Numbered from the stretch's first letter, positions 1-8,746 are shown. The stretch: 64,000 bases of DNA from JAFALK01 sp042701975 (GCA_042701975.1 CP170561.1:1240001-1304000), one strand, 5' to 3'. Notes: generated by a model from the letters alone, not told the origin. Numbers and translations: made by a program.

Positions 1-80
1 AATGCACGGATCAGATTGCAGCAGCCTTGCGGCGACACAGACAGTGTCAACTCTTACAGGGTGAAGGCCAGGAGAACTAC

Positions 81-800
81 CTAGCGGATGAGGCCCAGGC
101 GCAAGGCCTTGAGCACGGCCTGGTGCTTGTTGTTGCACTCGAGCTTGTGCATGGCATTGGTCAGATGCAGCACCGCTGTGCGTTCGGAGATGCCGAGAAT
201 CCCCCCGACTTCCCAGGCGGTCTTGCCATCCATCGTCCAGCGCAAGCATTCAAGTTCGCGCGGCGTCAGGCGCACATGAATGGTTGAGGCGTCTTGCGGA
301 TGCGGCATCAGCACGCGCCAGGCTGCGTCTTGCGCATAGACCGCGAAAAGCTGCAGGTCCGCCACCATACGAGTCAGGTCGCGGCGATCGCGTGTCAGCT
401 CGGAGCCGGTATTGACGCCGAGAATGAAGTGCCTGCCCTCGGGCATATGCAGCGCCAGCGCTATGCCGGAGTGATAACCGAACTGGGCTTGCTCTTCCCA
501 AAGGTCGTCGAGCCCGGAATCACCGTAAGTATCCCGACCCCAAATGATCGGGACGCTCTGCCGCTTGATGTGCTGCATGACCGGGTCTGCGCGCCAGGTC
601 TTGCGATCGCGGAAATAGTCGTTCCAGGCCTGCGGCGTGTTGTCGACGGTGTCGAATTCCGAGTCGTTGACCGAATGATCGAATACAGCCGTAGCCGCCA
701 CCGTCTGGAAACCCAGGCCGTTGGCGAAGCGAATCACCTCGCCCCGGAATTCATCACGATTCCGGGCGGTCAATATTGACTGGAACGCCGGCTGCAGCAT
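81..800 (-). CDS. LuxR family quorum-sensing transcriptional regulator (no cognate luxI in view)
   Basis: Predicted acyl-homoserine-lactone-responsive DNA-binding protein, 239 aa. Residues about 20-165 form an autoinducer-binding domain with the family pattern of aromatic residues, then ADPV, then PIIW, which matches the Trp/Tyr/Asp-Pro/Trp ligand-pocket residues of TraR-type proteins. Residues about 173-235 are a LuxR helix-turn-helix beginning LTPRELECL and ending in the typical KALRLGLI tail. No acyl-homoserine-lactone synthase is visible within the window, but only 80 bases lie downstream of the gene, so a luxI just outside cannot be excluded. It is divergent from the DUF4902-like gene at 958. 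A short hairpin (GACAC/GTGTC, 34-48) lies just after the stop. Confidence 0.9.
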   Translation of the reverse strand: MLQPAFQSILTARNRDEFRGEVIRFANGLGFQTVAATAVFDHSVNDSEFDTVDNTPQAWNDYFRDRKTWRADPVMQHIKRQSVPIIWGRDTYGDSGLDDLWEEQAQFGYHSGIALALHMPEGRHFILGVNTGSELTRDRRDLTRMVADLQLFAVYAQDAAWRVLMPHPQDASTIHVRLTPRELECLRWTMDGKTAWEVGGILGISERTAVLHLTNAMHKLECNNKHQAVLKALRLGLIR

Positions 801-863
801 CGAAATCGAAACATACTAATCACAGCCGGTGCCCCATTTCTCGGAGTCTCCCAGCAACGGTCC

Positions 864-879
864 CTGACAAGGTTTACAG
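864..879. promoter_or_regulatory. weak candidate lux box (CTG-N10-CAG)
   Basis: The sequence CTGACAAGGTTTACAG has the CTG-N10-CAG skeleton used by many LuxR-type regulators. It sits in the 157-bp divergent gap between the luxR-type gene and the gene at 958. Beyond the outer CTG/CAG the two halves match poorly, so this is only a positional candidate. Confidence 0.25.
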
Positions 880-957
880 CTTTCGCCAGATCACGGATTT
901 CAGCACAGTTCCCAATCACGTGGCGCCGCCCCGGAGCCATTTGTCCGTGATTTTTTC

Positions 958-1347
958 GTGGTGAAGAATATGTCCCCTGCCTGGATTGTCTACGCGTGGC
1001 CGAGAGTATTGTGTGAAACCCGACAGCTGCTGAGCTGGCGCTTCGCGCACATGAGCACCCAAGTGTTGGACCCCGGCGACGCGAGTCGCCCGGCGATGGG
1101 GCAAACCGTCTGGCGAAGGCAGGACGAACTCGGCCGCACGGCCGGTCTGGCCTGGGATTGGCTGAGCCTGCCCTCCGGGCCGGTGGCGATGATGGACCCG
1201 ATGGCCCTGATCACGAACCTGCAGTTCGTGAGCGGGGAGGGCGAGGTGCTGGCGCCGCTGGAATCGGTGCGCCAGCTCAACGAGATCGTCCACGCGCTGC
1301 CATGGCAGGACGAAGTGCAGCGGGCCCTGCTGAGCCGGCTGCACTGA
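958..1347 (+). CDS. small protein resembling DUF4902
   Basis: Protein of about 125-129 aa. A GTG at 958 or the in-frame ATG at 970 could be the start, and neither has a strong ribosome site. The middle (GLAWDWLSL) and the C-terminal half (ALITNLQFVSGEGEVLAPLE, then LPWQDEVQRAL) resemble the pattern I associate with DUF4902 proteins, which occur beside LuxR/LuxI genes in Burkholderiales. The location here, divergent from a luxR-type gene, agrees with that. The biochemical role is unknown; a part in tuning quorum sensing is inference from context only. No signal peptide or membrane segment is obvious. It converges with the ABC permease gene. Confidence 0.6.
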   Translation: MVKNMSPAWIVYAWPRVLCETRQLLSWRFAHMSTQVLDPGDASRPAMGQTVWRRQDELGRTAGLAWDWLSLPSGPVAMMDPMALITNLQFVSGEGEVLAPLESVRQLNEIVHALPWQDEVQRALLSRLH

Positions 1348-1356
1348 GGCGCGCCG

Positions 1357-2526
1357 TCAGCGCGCCGCCGCCACCCGCATCGAGCGCGCCACATAGGCCA
1401 GGCCCAGCACCGTCAGCAGCACGGCCGTGATCACGCCTGGCACCAGCTGGCTGGCCAGCAGCTCGTCGCCGCGCAGCACGCGGTTCATCAGCAGGCTCTG
1501 CGACAGGCCCGGGATCCAGTAGTACCAGGCCGCGTCGCCACCCGGGTTGAAGACCGGAATGACGGCCGACAGCGAGACAGCCGTCAGCACGAGGCTGGCG
1601 CCGGCCTGCGCCTCCTTGTAGGTCTTGGAGCGGATGGCCATGGACATCAGCACGGCGCCCATGCCGGTGGCCAGCGGCAGCTGCAGCAGCCAGAACACCA
1701 GCACCTCGTGAAAGCCGAAGCGGAACATGGCGGAGAGGCTGTCGCTCTTGATCAGCCACTGCGCCGGGATGAAGCCCAGCGCCGAGATCAGCGCCACGAG
1801 CAGCCCGAGCAGCGCCACGGCGCCCCACTTGCCGGCCACCAGCGCCAGATGCGACACGGGGTTGGTGAGCAGCGGCTCCAGCGAGCCGCGTTCGCGCTCG
1901 CCCGCCGTGCTGTCCAGCGAGGCCGTCAGCGCGCCGTAGAGCACGGCCATGATGACGAACATCGGGATCATGCCGGTCAGCTGGGCGGCGCGCGCCTGGC
2001 CATTGGCGAGGTCGAACTGCTCGATCTGCACCGGTCGCATCACGCTGCCCGGCACGCCGCGCCAGGCCAGGGCCAGCGAGGCGCGCTCGGACACGAAGCC
2101 TTCCAGCACGCGGCGGATCGAGCCGCTGGCGGCGCGGGCGCGGGTGTTGGAGCTGTCGATGACGATGGTCAGCTGCGGGTTCTCGCCGTTTTGCAGGTCG
2201 GCCTCGAAGTCATCGGGCACGACCACCACCGGGTCGCGCAGCTTGCTGCTGTGCAGCTGGGCTTCGTAGTCGGGCGGCGCGGTCTTGATCGTGAAGGTCT
2301 GGCGCTCCAGGTAGTTCTGCAGCGTCGGCGACTTCTCGATGCCCACCATCATGATCTCGCGCTGCTCGGCCTGGCTCTCCAGCGAGGCGATCAGGCCGGA
2401 CAGGCCGGCCAGCATCAGCGGCCCCATCAGCACGGCGGGCACCAGCAGGCGCATCAGGGTGCGGCGGTCGCGCAAGGCGTCGACGACCTCCTTGCGCAGC
2501 ACGATCAGGAAATCACCGAACTTCAT
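1357..2526 (-). CDS. ABC-2 type transporter permease (NatB-like)
   Basis: Membrane subunit of an ABC exporter, 389 aa from the ATG at 2526. One membrane helix near residues 25-45 is followed by a long extracytoplasmic segment (to about residue 175) and then five or so helices, the NatB/ABC-2 layout. The open frame extends upstream to 2733, but that part only mirrors the ATPase gene, and the ATG at 2526 overlaps the ATPase stop as ATGA, so translation is probably coupled. The substrate is unknown. NatAB-type systems export Na+, but many relatives export other compounds, and the peptidase at the head of the operon leaves a peptide substrate possible. Confidence 0.85.
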   Translation of the reverse strand: MKFGDFLIVLRKEVVDALRDRRTLMRLLVPAVLMGPLMLAGLSGLIASLESQAEQREIMMVGIEKSPTLQNYLERQTFTIKTAPPDYEAQLHSSKLRDPVVVVPDDFEADLQNGENPQLTIVIDSSNTRARAASGSIRRVLEGFVSERASLALAWRGVPGSVMRPVQIEQFDLANGQARAAQLTGMIPMFVIMAVLYGALTASLDSTAGERERGSLEPLLTNPVSHLALVAGKWGAVALLGLLVALISALGFIPAQWLIKSDSLSAMFRFGFHEVLVFWLLQLPLATGMGAVLMSMAIRSKTYKEAQAGASLVLTAVSLSAVIPVFNPGGDAAWYYWIPGLSQSLLMNRVLRGDELLASQLVPGVITAVLLTVLGLAYVARSMRVAAAR

Positions 2527-3308
2527 GCTTGTTGCTCCTCGGGCTGGAAGGCGAGCTTGACGAAGGCGTCCTCGAAGCGGGTTTCGCCGGTGAGTGCCAG
2601 CAGCTCCTGCACGGAGCCGGTGGCCACGCTGCGGCCGTGCGAGACCACCGTGACGCTGTCGCAGAGCTGCTCCACCTCCTGCATGATGTGCGTGGAGAAG
2701 ACGATGCACTTGGAGCCGCCCGCTGGCGAGCACAGGTGGCGCAGCGCCTCGCGCAGCGAGCGCGTGGCCAGCACGTCCAGGCCGTTGGTCGGTTCATCCA
2801 GCACGATGTTGGCCGGGTCGTGCACGAGGGCGCGCGCCAGGGCCGTCTTCATGCGCTCGCCCTGGCTGAAGCCATCGGCGCGGCGATCCAGGATGGACTG
2901 CATGTCGAGCAGCCGAGCCAGCTCTTCGGCACGGGCGTTGGCCGCGCCCTCATCCATGCCTTGCAGCCGACCGTAGTAGACGATGTTCTCGCGCGCCGTC
3001 AGCCGCGGGTACAGGCCGTGCGCGTCGCCGAGGATGCCCATGCGGGCCAGGGCCTCACGGGGGGATTTCGAGGCGTCGATGTTGTCGACGGTCACGCTGC
3101 CGGTGTCGGGTTCGATCAGGCCGGCCAGCATGCGCAGCGAGGTGGTCTTGCCCGCGCCGTTGGGGCCCAGCAGGCCGGTGATGCGGCCATTGCCGGCCTC
3201 CAGGCTCACGTCGGCCACGGCCTGCACGATCTTCTTGGGCTGGCGCTTGAGGAGCGATCCGCCGCCACCGCTGATGAAGCGCTTGCTCAGGTGTTCGAGG
3301 CGGATCAT
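2523..3308 (-). CDS. ABC transporter ATP-binding protein (NatA-like)
   Basis: ATPase of the exporter encoded with the downstream ABC-2 permease, 261 aa. Walker A is GPNGAGKT (residues 48-55), the signature is FSQGERMKTALARAL, and Walker B with D-loop is IVLDEPTNGLD. The reading frame overlaps its neighbours by 4 bp (ATGA) on both sides: with the hydrolase stop upstream and the permease start downstream. The three genes therefore look like one transcript with coupled translation. The C-terminal extension is short. Assignment to the drug/Na+/polysaccharide exporter group rests on the permease type. Confidence 0.9.
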   Translation of the reverse strand: MIRLEHLSKRFISGGGGSLLKRQPKKIVQAVADVSLEAGNGRITGLLGPNGAGKTTSLRMLAGLIEPDTGSVTVDNIDASKSPREALARMGILGDAHGLYPRLTARENIVYYGRLQGMDEGAANARAEELARLLDMQSILDRRADGFSQGERMKTALARALVHDPANIVLDEPTNGLDVLATRSLREALRHLCSPAGGSKCIVFSTHIMQEVEQLCDSVTVVSHGRSVATGSVQELLALTGETRFEDAFVKLAFQPEEQQA

Positions 3309-4813
3309 GGCTGGCCCTTCTTGTTGTCGTTGCTGCTCTTGTCCTGCTTGTCCCGTTCCAGCTGCGGCGGCAGCCAGGCCGGTGGGCGCGGGATGCCGGT
3401 GGCACAGCTGCCGTCCTGCGGCAGGGCCTGGGCTTCGGTCTTGGCGTCGATGAAGCGAAACATCAGGTCCGACACGCAGCGCACGCTCATCACGCCGTGG
3501 CCGGCCTGAGGCACGACCAGGTGCTGGACCAACACCGGATCCTTGGCGCCAAGCATCTTGGCCACGCGTTCGGCATGGCGCGGCGGCGTGACAGGGTCGG
3601 CGCCGCCGCTGAGGATGAGCACGGGAGAGCTCGTCGGCGGCACGCTGTAGAAGGCCTCCGGCACCGCGCCGCGCGGCCAGCTGCGGCAGATGCGCTCGTA
3701 GCCTTCGGCGAAGCTGGCGCCGAAGTCGTCCGAGGCCGGCTGCTTGCCCATGCGCGGCACGTCTTCCGCGCAGACGACGGAGAAGTGCATGCCCTCGGAC
3801 AGCCGCATCCTCTTGGACGAGCCGCCGATGCTGCTGCCGATGCCCATCAGCGGATCGAAGCGGCCCTGTGCGGCCTCATGGATCGCGGCGGGCAGCAGGG
3901 CGGCCGCGGCAGGCCCGTAGAGCGGGCTGCGCACCAGGCTCAAGAGGCTGTAGCGGCCGAGTGTGACCTGCTCGGTATCGCCGGTCATCGGGTGCTTGAG
4001 CGCCACCTGCCGCGGCAGCGAGGCCAGCAGCGTCGCCCACTCCTCGCGCAGCTTCGGGAAGCGCGCGGCACAGGCCTTGTTCGCCTCGCAGCCCTTGAAC
4101 ACGCCCTCGAGCGCCGCGTGGTTGTCGGCCGAGAAGCTTTCCGGCAGGACCATGTCGGGCGGGGCCACGCCGTCGATGATGGTGCGGCGCACGTGGCTTG
4201 GGAACTGGCGCAGGTATTCGAGCGCGGCGCGCGTGCCGTAGCTGCCGCCGATCACGTTCCACTGCGCGGCGCCAAGCTGCTCGCGCACGGCGTCCATGTC
4301 TTGCATGGCGATGGTGGTGGTGAACTGGCGCAGGTCGCCATAGGGCAGGGCCTGCAGGCGCTGTCGGCATTGCTCCAGCGCTTCGAACTGGCTGTCCTTG
4401 CCCAGGCTGCTGGCGAGGCTCTTGCGATCTTCATCCGGGCATTGCAGCGGTGCGGAGCGGCCGGTGCCGCGTTGATCCACGAAGACCAGGTCGCGCCGGT
4501 TGTTCATGCGGTCGAGCCGGCCCATCACGGCGCCGGCGACGTCGATGGCGCTCTGGCCCGGGCCGCCGGCCAGGAAGAGCACGGGATCGGGCAGCTTGTT
4601 GCGCGCCATCGCCGGCACGACGATGTACTTCACCTCGATCTGCGTGCCCTGGGGCTTGGCGGGGTCCAGTGGCCGCTGGACGGAACCGCACTGCACCTCG
4701 GACTCCATGCCGGCGATGCGGCAGGACTTGAGCGCCGCTGATGTTGCTTGCGCTGCTTGCGCCGAGATGCCGGTGGTCAGCAGCAGCGAAGCCAGAAGAG
4801 ATCCAAATCGCAT
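3305..4813 (-). CDS. secreted alpha/beta-hydrolase, tripeptidyl-aminopeptidase/proline iminopeptidase type
   Basis: Predicted exported serine peptidase, about 502 aa. Residues 1-22 are a signal peptide ending in AQA. The oxyanion region LAGGPGQSA and the D-Q-R-G-T-G-R-S stretch are typical of the proline iminopeptidase/TAP branch. The nucleophile is Ser191 in GGSYGTR, and the acid Asp and base His lie in GGADPVTPP and AGHG near the C-terminus. I chose the ATG at 4813 because a G-rich ribosome site sits at proper distance; the ATG at 4819 abuts it. First gene of an operon with the ABC exporter (ATGA overlap). The charged tail (ERDKQDKSSNDNKKGQP) is unusual. The substrate is unknown. Confidence 0.82.
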   Translation of the reverse strand: MRFGSLLASLLLTTGISAQAAQATSAALKSCRIAGMESEVQCGSVQRPLDPAKPQGTQIEVKYIVVPAMARNKLPDPVLFLAGGPGQSAIDVAGAVMGRLDRMNNRRDLVFVDQRGTGRSAPLQCPDEDRKSLASSLGKDSQFEALEQCRQRLQALPYGDLRQFTTTIAMQDMDAVREQLGAAQWNVIGGSYGTRAALEYLRQFPSHVRRTIIDGVAPPDMVLPESFSADNHAALEGVFKGCEANKACAARFPKLREEWATLLASLPRQVALKHPMTGDTEQVTLGRYSLLSLVRSPLYGPAAAALLPAAIHEAAQGRFDPLMGIGSSIGGSSKRMRLSEGMHFSVVCAEDVPRMGKQPASDDFGASFAEGYERICRSWPRGAVPEAFYSVPPTSSPVLILSGGADPVTPPRHAERVAKMLGAKDPVLVQHLVVPQAGHGVMSVRCVSDLMFRFIDAKTEAQALPQDGSCATGIPRPPAWLPPQLERDKQDKSSNDNKKGQP

Positions 4814-4877
4814 TCCCATCCCCCGAAAGAGTTGGGGCGGATTATGCGTATGCCGCGAGGGCTCTCGCCCTAGGGAA

Positions 4878-5336
4878 TCATGCCGGATTGCGTTTGGTGA
4901 ACATGCCCCAACCCTCCATGGTCATCACGACTGCGTCGTCCTGGTTGAGCACCTCCCAGGCCGAGCGCACCAGGCCGATGCTTGGGCGCGAGCGGCTGGA
5001 TTTTGTCTCCTGCACGGTCATGCGCACGCGGATCGTGTCGCCGGGGCGCACGGGCTTGAGCCAGCGCAGGTTGTCGATGCCGGGCGAGCCCTGGCTGGTG
5101 GAGTCGAGCAAGTAGGCATCGCACATCAGCCGCATCACCATCGCGCAGGTGTGCCAGCCGCTGACCGAGAGGCCGCCCAGCACCGATGCATTGGCAGCTT
5201 CCTCGTCCAGATGCAGCGGCTGTGGGTCGTAGGCGCGGGCGAAGGTCAGGCCTTCCTCGCGGTCCACCACGCGACTGCCGAGCTCGAACACGCGGCCGAC
5301 GGTGAAATCTTCAAAGGCGTACTTCGTCATGGGCAC
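4878..5336 (-). CDS. MaoC family hot-dog dehydratase
   Basis: Likely (R)-specific enoyl-CoA hydratase-like protein, 152 aa, one hot-dog domain over nearly its full length. The hydratase-2 motif region reads ARAYDPQPLHLDEE, with the Asp and His of the catalytic pair, followed by GGLSVSGWHT. Start could be the ATG six bases downstream (MTKYAFED). The acyl substrate cannot be predicted from sequence; relatives act in fatty-acid, PHA or branched acyl-CoA metabolism. It stands alone between the peptidase operon upstream on the same strand and the SRPBCC gene. Confidence 0.82.
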   Translation of the reverse strand: MPMTKYAFEDFTVGRVFELGSRVVDREEGLTFARAYDPQPLHLDEEAANASVLGGLSVSGWHTCAMVMRLMCDAYLLDSTSQGSPGIDNLRWLKPVRPGDTIRVRMTVQETKSSRSRPSIGLVRSAWEVLNQDDAVVMTMEGWGMFTKRNPA

Positions 5337-5366
5337 CGACTATAGGCACAAGCGCGGTCGCACGGC

Positions 5367-6341
5367 TCATCCGTGCCGCTGTTCGGCGCGGGCCTTGTAG
5401 AAGCGCAGGATCGTCGCCGCCGCATCGTCCACCATCGTGCGGCCCCACCAGGCGGCGTAGAAATTGAAATTCGTGCTGACGCGGTAGTTGACGACGATGT
5501 CCAGCCGGGTGCCGCCGGCCTCGGGCGTCAGGCGGTAGGAGGTATCGACGAGGTCGAAGTACTTGCCGCCGATCAGCACGTGTTCGTCGAGCGCGCCCGG
5601 CGGGAAGGAGTCGGGCTTGAAGTCGTAGGTCCAGCGGATGTAGCGGTTTTCTTCCCAGGCCTGGATGGGCTCGTCGAACTGCACGCCGTGGTCCCACTTC
5701 AGGCGGCGCACGCGGCCGTGATCGGTCTGCTCGGTGATGGCCTGCATCGGGTAGGGCACGCCGATGCGGTAGGCCAGGCCCTCCTGCATCTCCGACGGGC
5801 GGATTTCGGTGGCGTGATTGATCAGCTGCCAGATCGCTTCCGGTTTGGCGGCGATCTGCACGCTGGCTTGAGATTGCTGGATCTCCTGCGGCATCGACAG
5901 CCAGCGAGCCTCCACGTAGCCGCTGAGCAGCGGCAGCAGCATCAGGCTGTTGACGACGCCGGGTTTGGGCTGGGCGAACTTGAGGATCGTCCAGCACAGC
6001 AGCCCGCCGAACGAGGCGGCCGCGAGGAAGACCGGCAAGGCCAGGGCGATACAGATGCTGCCCTCCAGGAACAGCGCAGCCGTGCCGCCGACGAAGCACA
6101 GGGTGGGAACCAGGGGCAAGACCAGCGCGGAGCCCACGCCGGGGTTCTTGCTGCGCGCTGCATGGACGGTGTAGACGCCGATCAGCAGCGGCACGAGCAG
6201 CACGAAGGAGAACAGCATCGGGCCCGAGGCGTTGTCGCGCAGCTCGGGCGAGCGCAGAAAGGGCGCAAAGCCGAACACAAGCCGCATCAAGATGCCGTAG
6301 CCCGCGCCCAGCGCCATGATGATGCCGTTTCTCATTCCCAT
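5367..6341 (-). CDS. membrane protein with C-terminal SRPBCC (START/Bet v1-like) domain
   Basis: Protein of 324 aa. The N-terminal half (about residues 1-155) contains four to five hydrophobic helices. The C-terminal half, from QASVQIAAKPEAIWQLINHA onward, has the SRPBCC pattern of a hydrophobic ligand-binding cavity (polyketide cyclase/dehydrase type), including IRWTYDFKP and a final helix with the WGRTMVDDAA segment. The ATG at 6341 is chosen over the upstream frame to 6404 because an AGGGAG site precedes it and the upstream part overlaps the gst gene's leader. Function is unknown; membrane anchoring suggests a lipid or hydrophobic ligand. Confidence 0.7.
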   Translation of the reverse strand: MGMRNGIIMALGAGYGILMRLVFGFAPFLRSPELRDNASGPMLFSFVLLVPLLIGVYTVHAARSKNPGVGSALVLPLVPTLCFVGGTAALFLEGSICIALALPVFLAAASFGGLLCWTILKFAQPKPGVVNSLMLLPLLSGYVEARWLSMPQEIQQSQASVQIAAKPEAIWQLINHATEIRPSEMQEGLAYRIGVPYPMQAITEQTDHGRVRRLKWDHGVQFDEPIQAWEENRYIRWTYDFKPDSFPPGALDEHVLIGGKYFDLVDTSYRLTPEAGGTRLDIVVNYRVSTNFNFYAAWWGRTMVDDAAATILRFYKARAEQRHG

Positions 6342-6408
6342 GCTCCCTGACCTGTAATCGGGCGAGTTTAGGATCCGGCCACCCCTTCCACGATGGAGAT
6401 GCACCCCA

Positions 6409-7020
6409 ATGAAGCTCTACTACAGCCCCGGCGCCTGTTCGCTCTCTCCGCACATTGCGCTGCTCGAAGCGGGCCTGCCCTTCGAGCTGGTGCTGGCCAG
6501 CACCAAGACGCACAAACTCAAGGACGGCACCGACTACTACGGCATCAACAGCAAGGGCTATGTGCCGCTGCTGGAGCTGGCCGACGGCCAGCGCCTGTCC
6601 GAAGGTCCGGCCATCGTGCAATACATCGCCGACCAGGCGCCGGCATCCGGTCTGGCGCCGGCCAACGGCACGATGGAACGTTACCGCCTGCAGGAGTGGC
6701 TCAACTTCATCACGAGCGAGCTGCACAAGGGTTTTACGCCGCTGTTCAACCCGGCGATGCCTGAAGAAGGCAAAGCCCTCTACAGGGCCAAGCTGCGCGA
6801 GCGCTTTGAGTGGGTGAACGGCCAGCTGGCCGGCAAGACCTGGCTGATGGGCGACCACTTCACAGTGGCCGACGGCTATCTGTTCACCGTCCAGAACTGG
6901 GCCCACCCGGTGGGCGTGGACCTGAGCGGCCTGCCGGCCTTCGAGGCCTGGCGTGAAAGAGTTCGAGCGCGACCCGCTGTGCAGGCCGCGCTCGAATCGG
7001 AAGGTCTGCTGAAGAAGTAG
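6409..7020 (+). CDS. gstA: beta-class glutathione S-transferase
   Basis: Cytosolic glutathione transferase of 203 aa, the usual length for bacterial beta-class GSTs. The N-terminal thioredoxin-fold domain begins MKLYYSPGACSLSPHIAL, which contains the class-defining Cys10 region, and the glutathione-contacting VPLLEL and SEGPAIVQYIAD follow. The all-helical C-terminal domain carries GDHFTVADGYLF (N-capping box). Close in layout to E. coli GstA. Divergent from the SRPBCC gene with a 67-bp gap and convergent with the thioredoxin-like gene. Confidence 0.92.
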   Translation: MKLYYSPGACSLSPHIALLEAGLPFELVLASTKTHKLKDGTDYYGINSKGYVPLLELADGQRLSEGPAIVQYIADQAPASGLAPANGTMERYRLQEWLNFITSELHKGFTPLFNPAMPEEGKALYRAKLRERFEWVNGQLAGKTWLMGDHFTVADGYLFTVQNWAHPVGVDLSGLPAFEAWRERVRARPAVQAALESEGLLKK

Positions 7021-7038
7021 TTCAGCAGAAGCGGGCGA

Positions 7039-8604
7039 TCAGCCCTTGATGACGGACTCGCAGGTGGCACGCTGCTTGTCGGCGGTGTCCACCTTCGAGC
7101 ACACGCCGGCCAGCTGCGTCTTCAGCCGGCCCATGACCGCTGGAGCCGCGGCGTTCTTGCCGTCGGCACTCCACTTCTGCAGATCGCTGCCGACCTTGAG
7201 CAGCGAACGGGCGCTGCGTTCGTAGAAGGCGCTCTTGTCGGCCGAGGCTTCCTTGAAGAGCTGGCTGGCGGCCTTCTCGATGCGGGCGCTGTCCTGCGGC
7301 GCCAGGTTCACCAGCGCAGCCACGTAGGTCGAACCCCATTGCAGCCGCGTGGCCGGGCCTTCGCTCTTGTTGAAGGCCTCTTCATACCAGTGCAGGGCTT
7401 CGTCCTTGCGGCCTTGCTTGCGCGCGTTGCCGCCCAGGTAGTTCATCAGGTAGTAAGGCGAGTGGCTCTTGGCCAGATTGGCTTTGAGCAGCTCGTCGCT
7501 CTCCTTCCACAGGCCGGCCTTGCCCAGCACGGCAGCGGCCGAGGTGATGCAGGCCTGGCGCTCGTAGCCGTCGGTGATCTCCTGGTCGAGCTTGGTCGTG
7601 AAGCTGCGCACTTCCTGCGTGAGCGCCGCCGGAAGCTTGGGCTGCAGCGCGTCCTTGGGCTGGTCCAGGCGGGCCAGGACCACGCGCGATTCCAGGGCCG
7701 TCAGGCGATCGGCGCGCGACAGCGAGGCGTCGTTTTGCAGGCGCTTGAGCGCAACGTCGAACTCGGTGCTGAGCTTGGTACGGGCGGCGCCGCCTTCGGG
7801 CGTGAGCGTCAGCACCATGTCGCCGGCGCCGTTGGTCAGCACGTCCATCTGCGCGCGCGACTCAGCCGGATTGGCCAACACGGCGGCCACACGCTGGGCC
7901 AACGCGGCGTCGGGCTTCACGCCCTTGCCTTCGTCGCTGGCGGCCAGGGCCTTGAGGTACAGCCGGGTGGACACCTCTTCATCGACGCCTTTGGCGGCTG
8001 CAGCCAGCTGGACCAGCAGGCCCGGCACTTCCTGCGGCGGCACGAGTTGCTGCTCGTCCGTCTCCCACGAGTAGAAGGCCAGCAGCCGCCACTCGTTGAC
8101 GCCGAGCTTCTTGCTCGCCCGCGCGTCGGCCAGCACGGCCTTCACCGGACGACCGCCGGCCAGGCCCAGCTGCATCACCTTCACGACTTGCGCCGCGTCG
8201 ATCTCGCCCGGCAGCCGGGTCAGCTCGGCGCCTTCGGTGTTGAACATGATCATGGTCGGGTAGCCGCGCACCTTGAAGCGGGCGCCGAGCTTCTGCGCGC
8301 CGGGCGCGTCGCCGTCGATGTGAACGGCGATGACGGCGCGGCTCTGCTCGATGAAGTCCTGGCGGTTGAACAGCGTCGCCTTGAGCTGGTTGCAAGGCGG
8401 GCACCACTTGGCGCCCCAGTACAGCAGCAGCGGCTTCTTCTCGGCGCGGGCCTGGGCAAAGGCCTTGTCGACATCGGCATCGGCACCGGCTTCCTGCCAG
8501 GCCACGGCGGGCGCACCGGCCGGGGCAACGGCATGGGCCGTCAGCGGGGCAACAGCGCCAAGCGGCGCCAGCAGCGCCAGGGAGAGCAGCAGGGGAGCTT
8601 TCAT
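7039..8604 (-). CDS. periplasmic thioredoxin-family protein with long helical C-terminal region
   Basis: 521 aa. Signal peptide in residues 1-25 (ending TAHA). A thioredoxin-7 type domain spans about residues 38-150, with WCPPC active-site cysteines Cys68 and Cys71 and a cis-proline segment GYPTMIMF. The remaining 370 residues are Ala/Leu/Lys-rich helices resembling TPR-like repeats (for example GRKDEALHWYEEAF). Probably a periplasmic disulphide reductase or isomerase with a protein-binding helical platform; the partner is unknown. Two further cysteines near the C-terminus (VCSKVD and TCESV) may form a disulphide. It lies downstream of the TonB receptor gene but is separated by a terminator. 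Confidence 0.75.
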   Translation of the reverse strand: MKAPLLLSLALLAPLGAVAPLTAHAVAPAGAPAVAWQEAGADADVDKAFAQARAEKKPLLLYWGAKWCPPCNQLKATLFNRQDFIEQSRAVIAVHIDGDAPGAQKLGARFKVRGYPTMIMFNTEGAELTRLPGEIDAAQVVKVMQLGLAGGRPVKAVLADARASKKLGVNEWRLLAFYSWETDEQQLVPPQEVPGLLVQLAAAAKGVDEEVSTRLYLKALAASDEGKGVKPDAALAQRVAAVLANPAESRAQMDVLTNGAGDMVLTLTPEGGAARTKLSTEFDVALKRLQNDASLSRADRLTALESRVVLARLDQPKDALQPKLPAALTQEVRSFTTKLDQEITDGYERQACITSAAAVLGKAGLWKESDELLKANLAKSHSPYYLMNYLGGNARKQGRKDEALHWYEEAFNKSEGPATRLQWGSTYVAALVNLAPQDSARIEKAASQLFKEASADKSAFYERSARSLLKVGSDLQKWSADGKNAAAPAVMGRLKTQLAGVCSKVDTADKQRATCESVIKG

Positions 8605-8687
8605 GGACAGCGGGAAGGGAAGTGTGAAAGCGCCGATTGTGACGGGTGGCGAAAAGGGCTGCTGAAAGCCATGTCATTGCGGAGCGG

Positions 8688-8718
8688 GCAAGAAAAAGGG
8701 GCGCCGGATTGGCGCCCC
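8688..8718 (-). terminator. intrinsic terminator after TonB receptor gene
   Basis: Perfect 8-bp stem GGGGCGCC/GGCGCCCC with a 5-base loop (8698-8718). On the minus strand it is followed by a run of T (complement of the A-rich 8691-8697). It lies 29 bases after the receptor stop, so it isolates the receptor from the thioredoxin-like gene. Confidence 0.85.
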
Positions 8719-8746
8719 TCTTGTTGCTCAGCCGAGGCTGAGGGTC

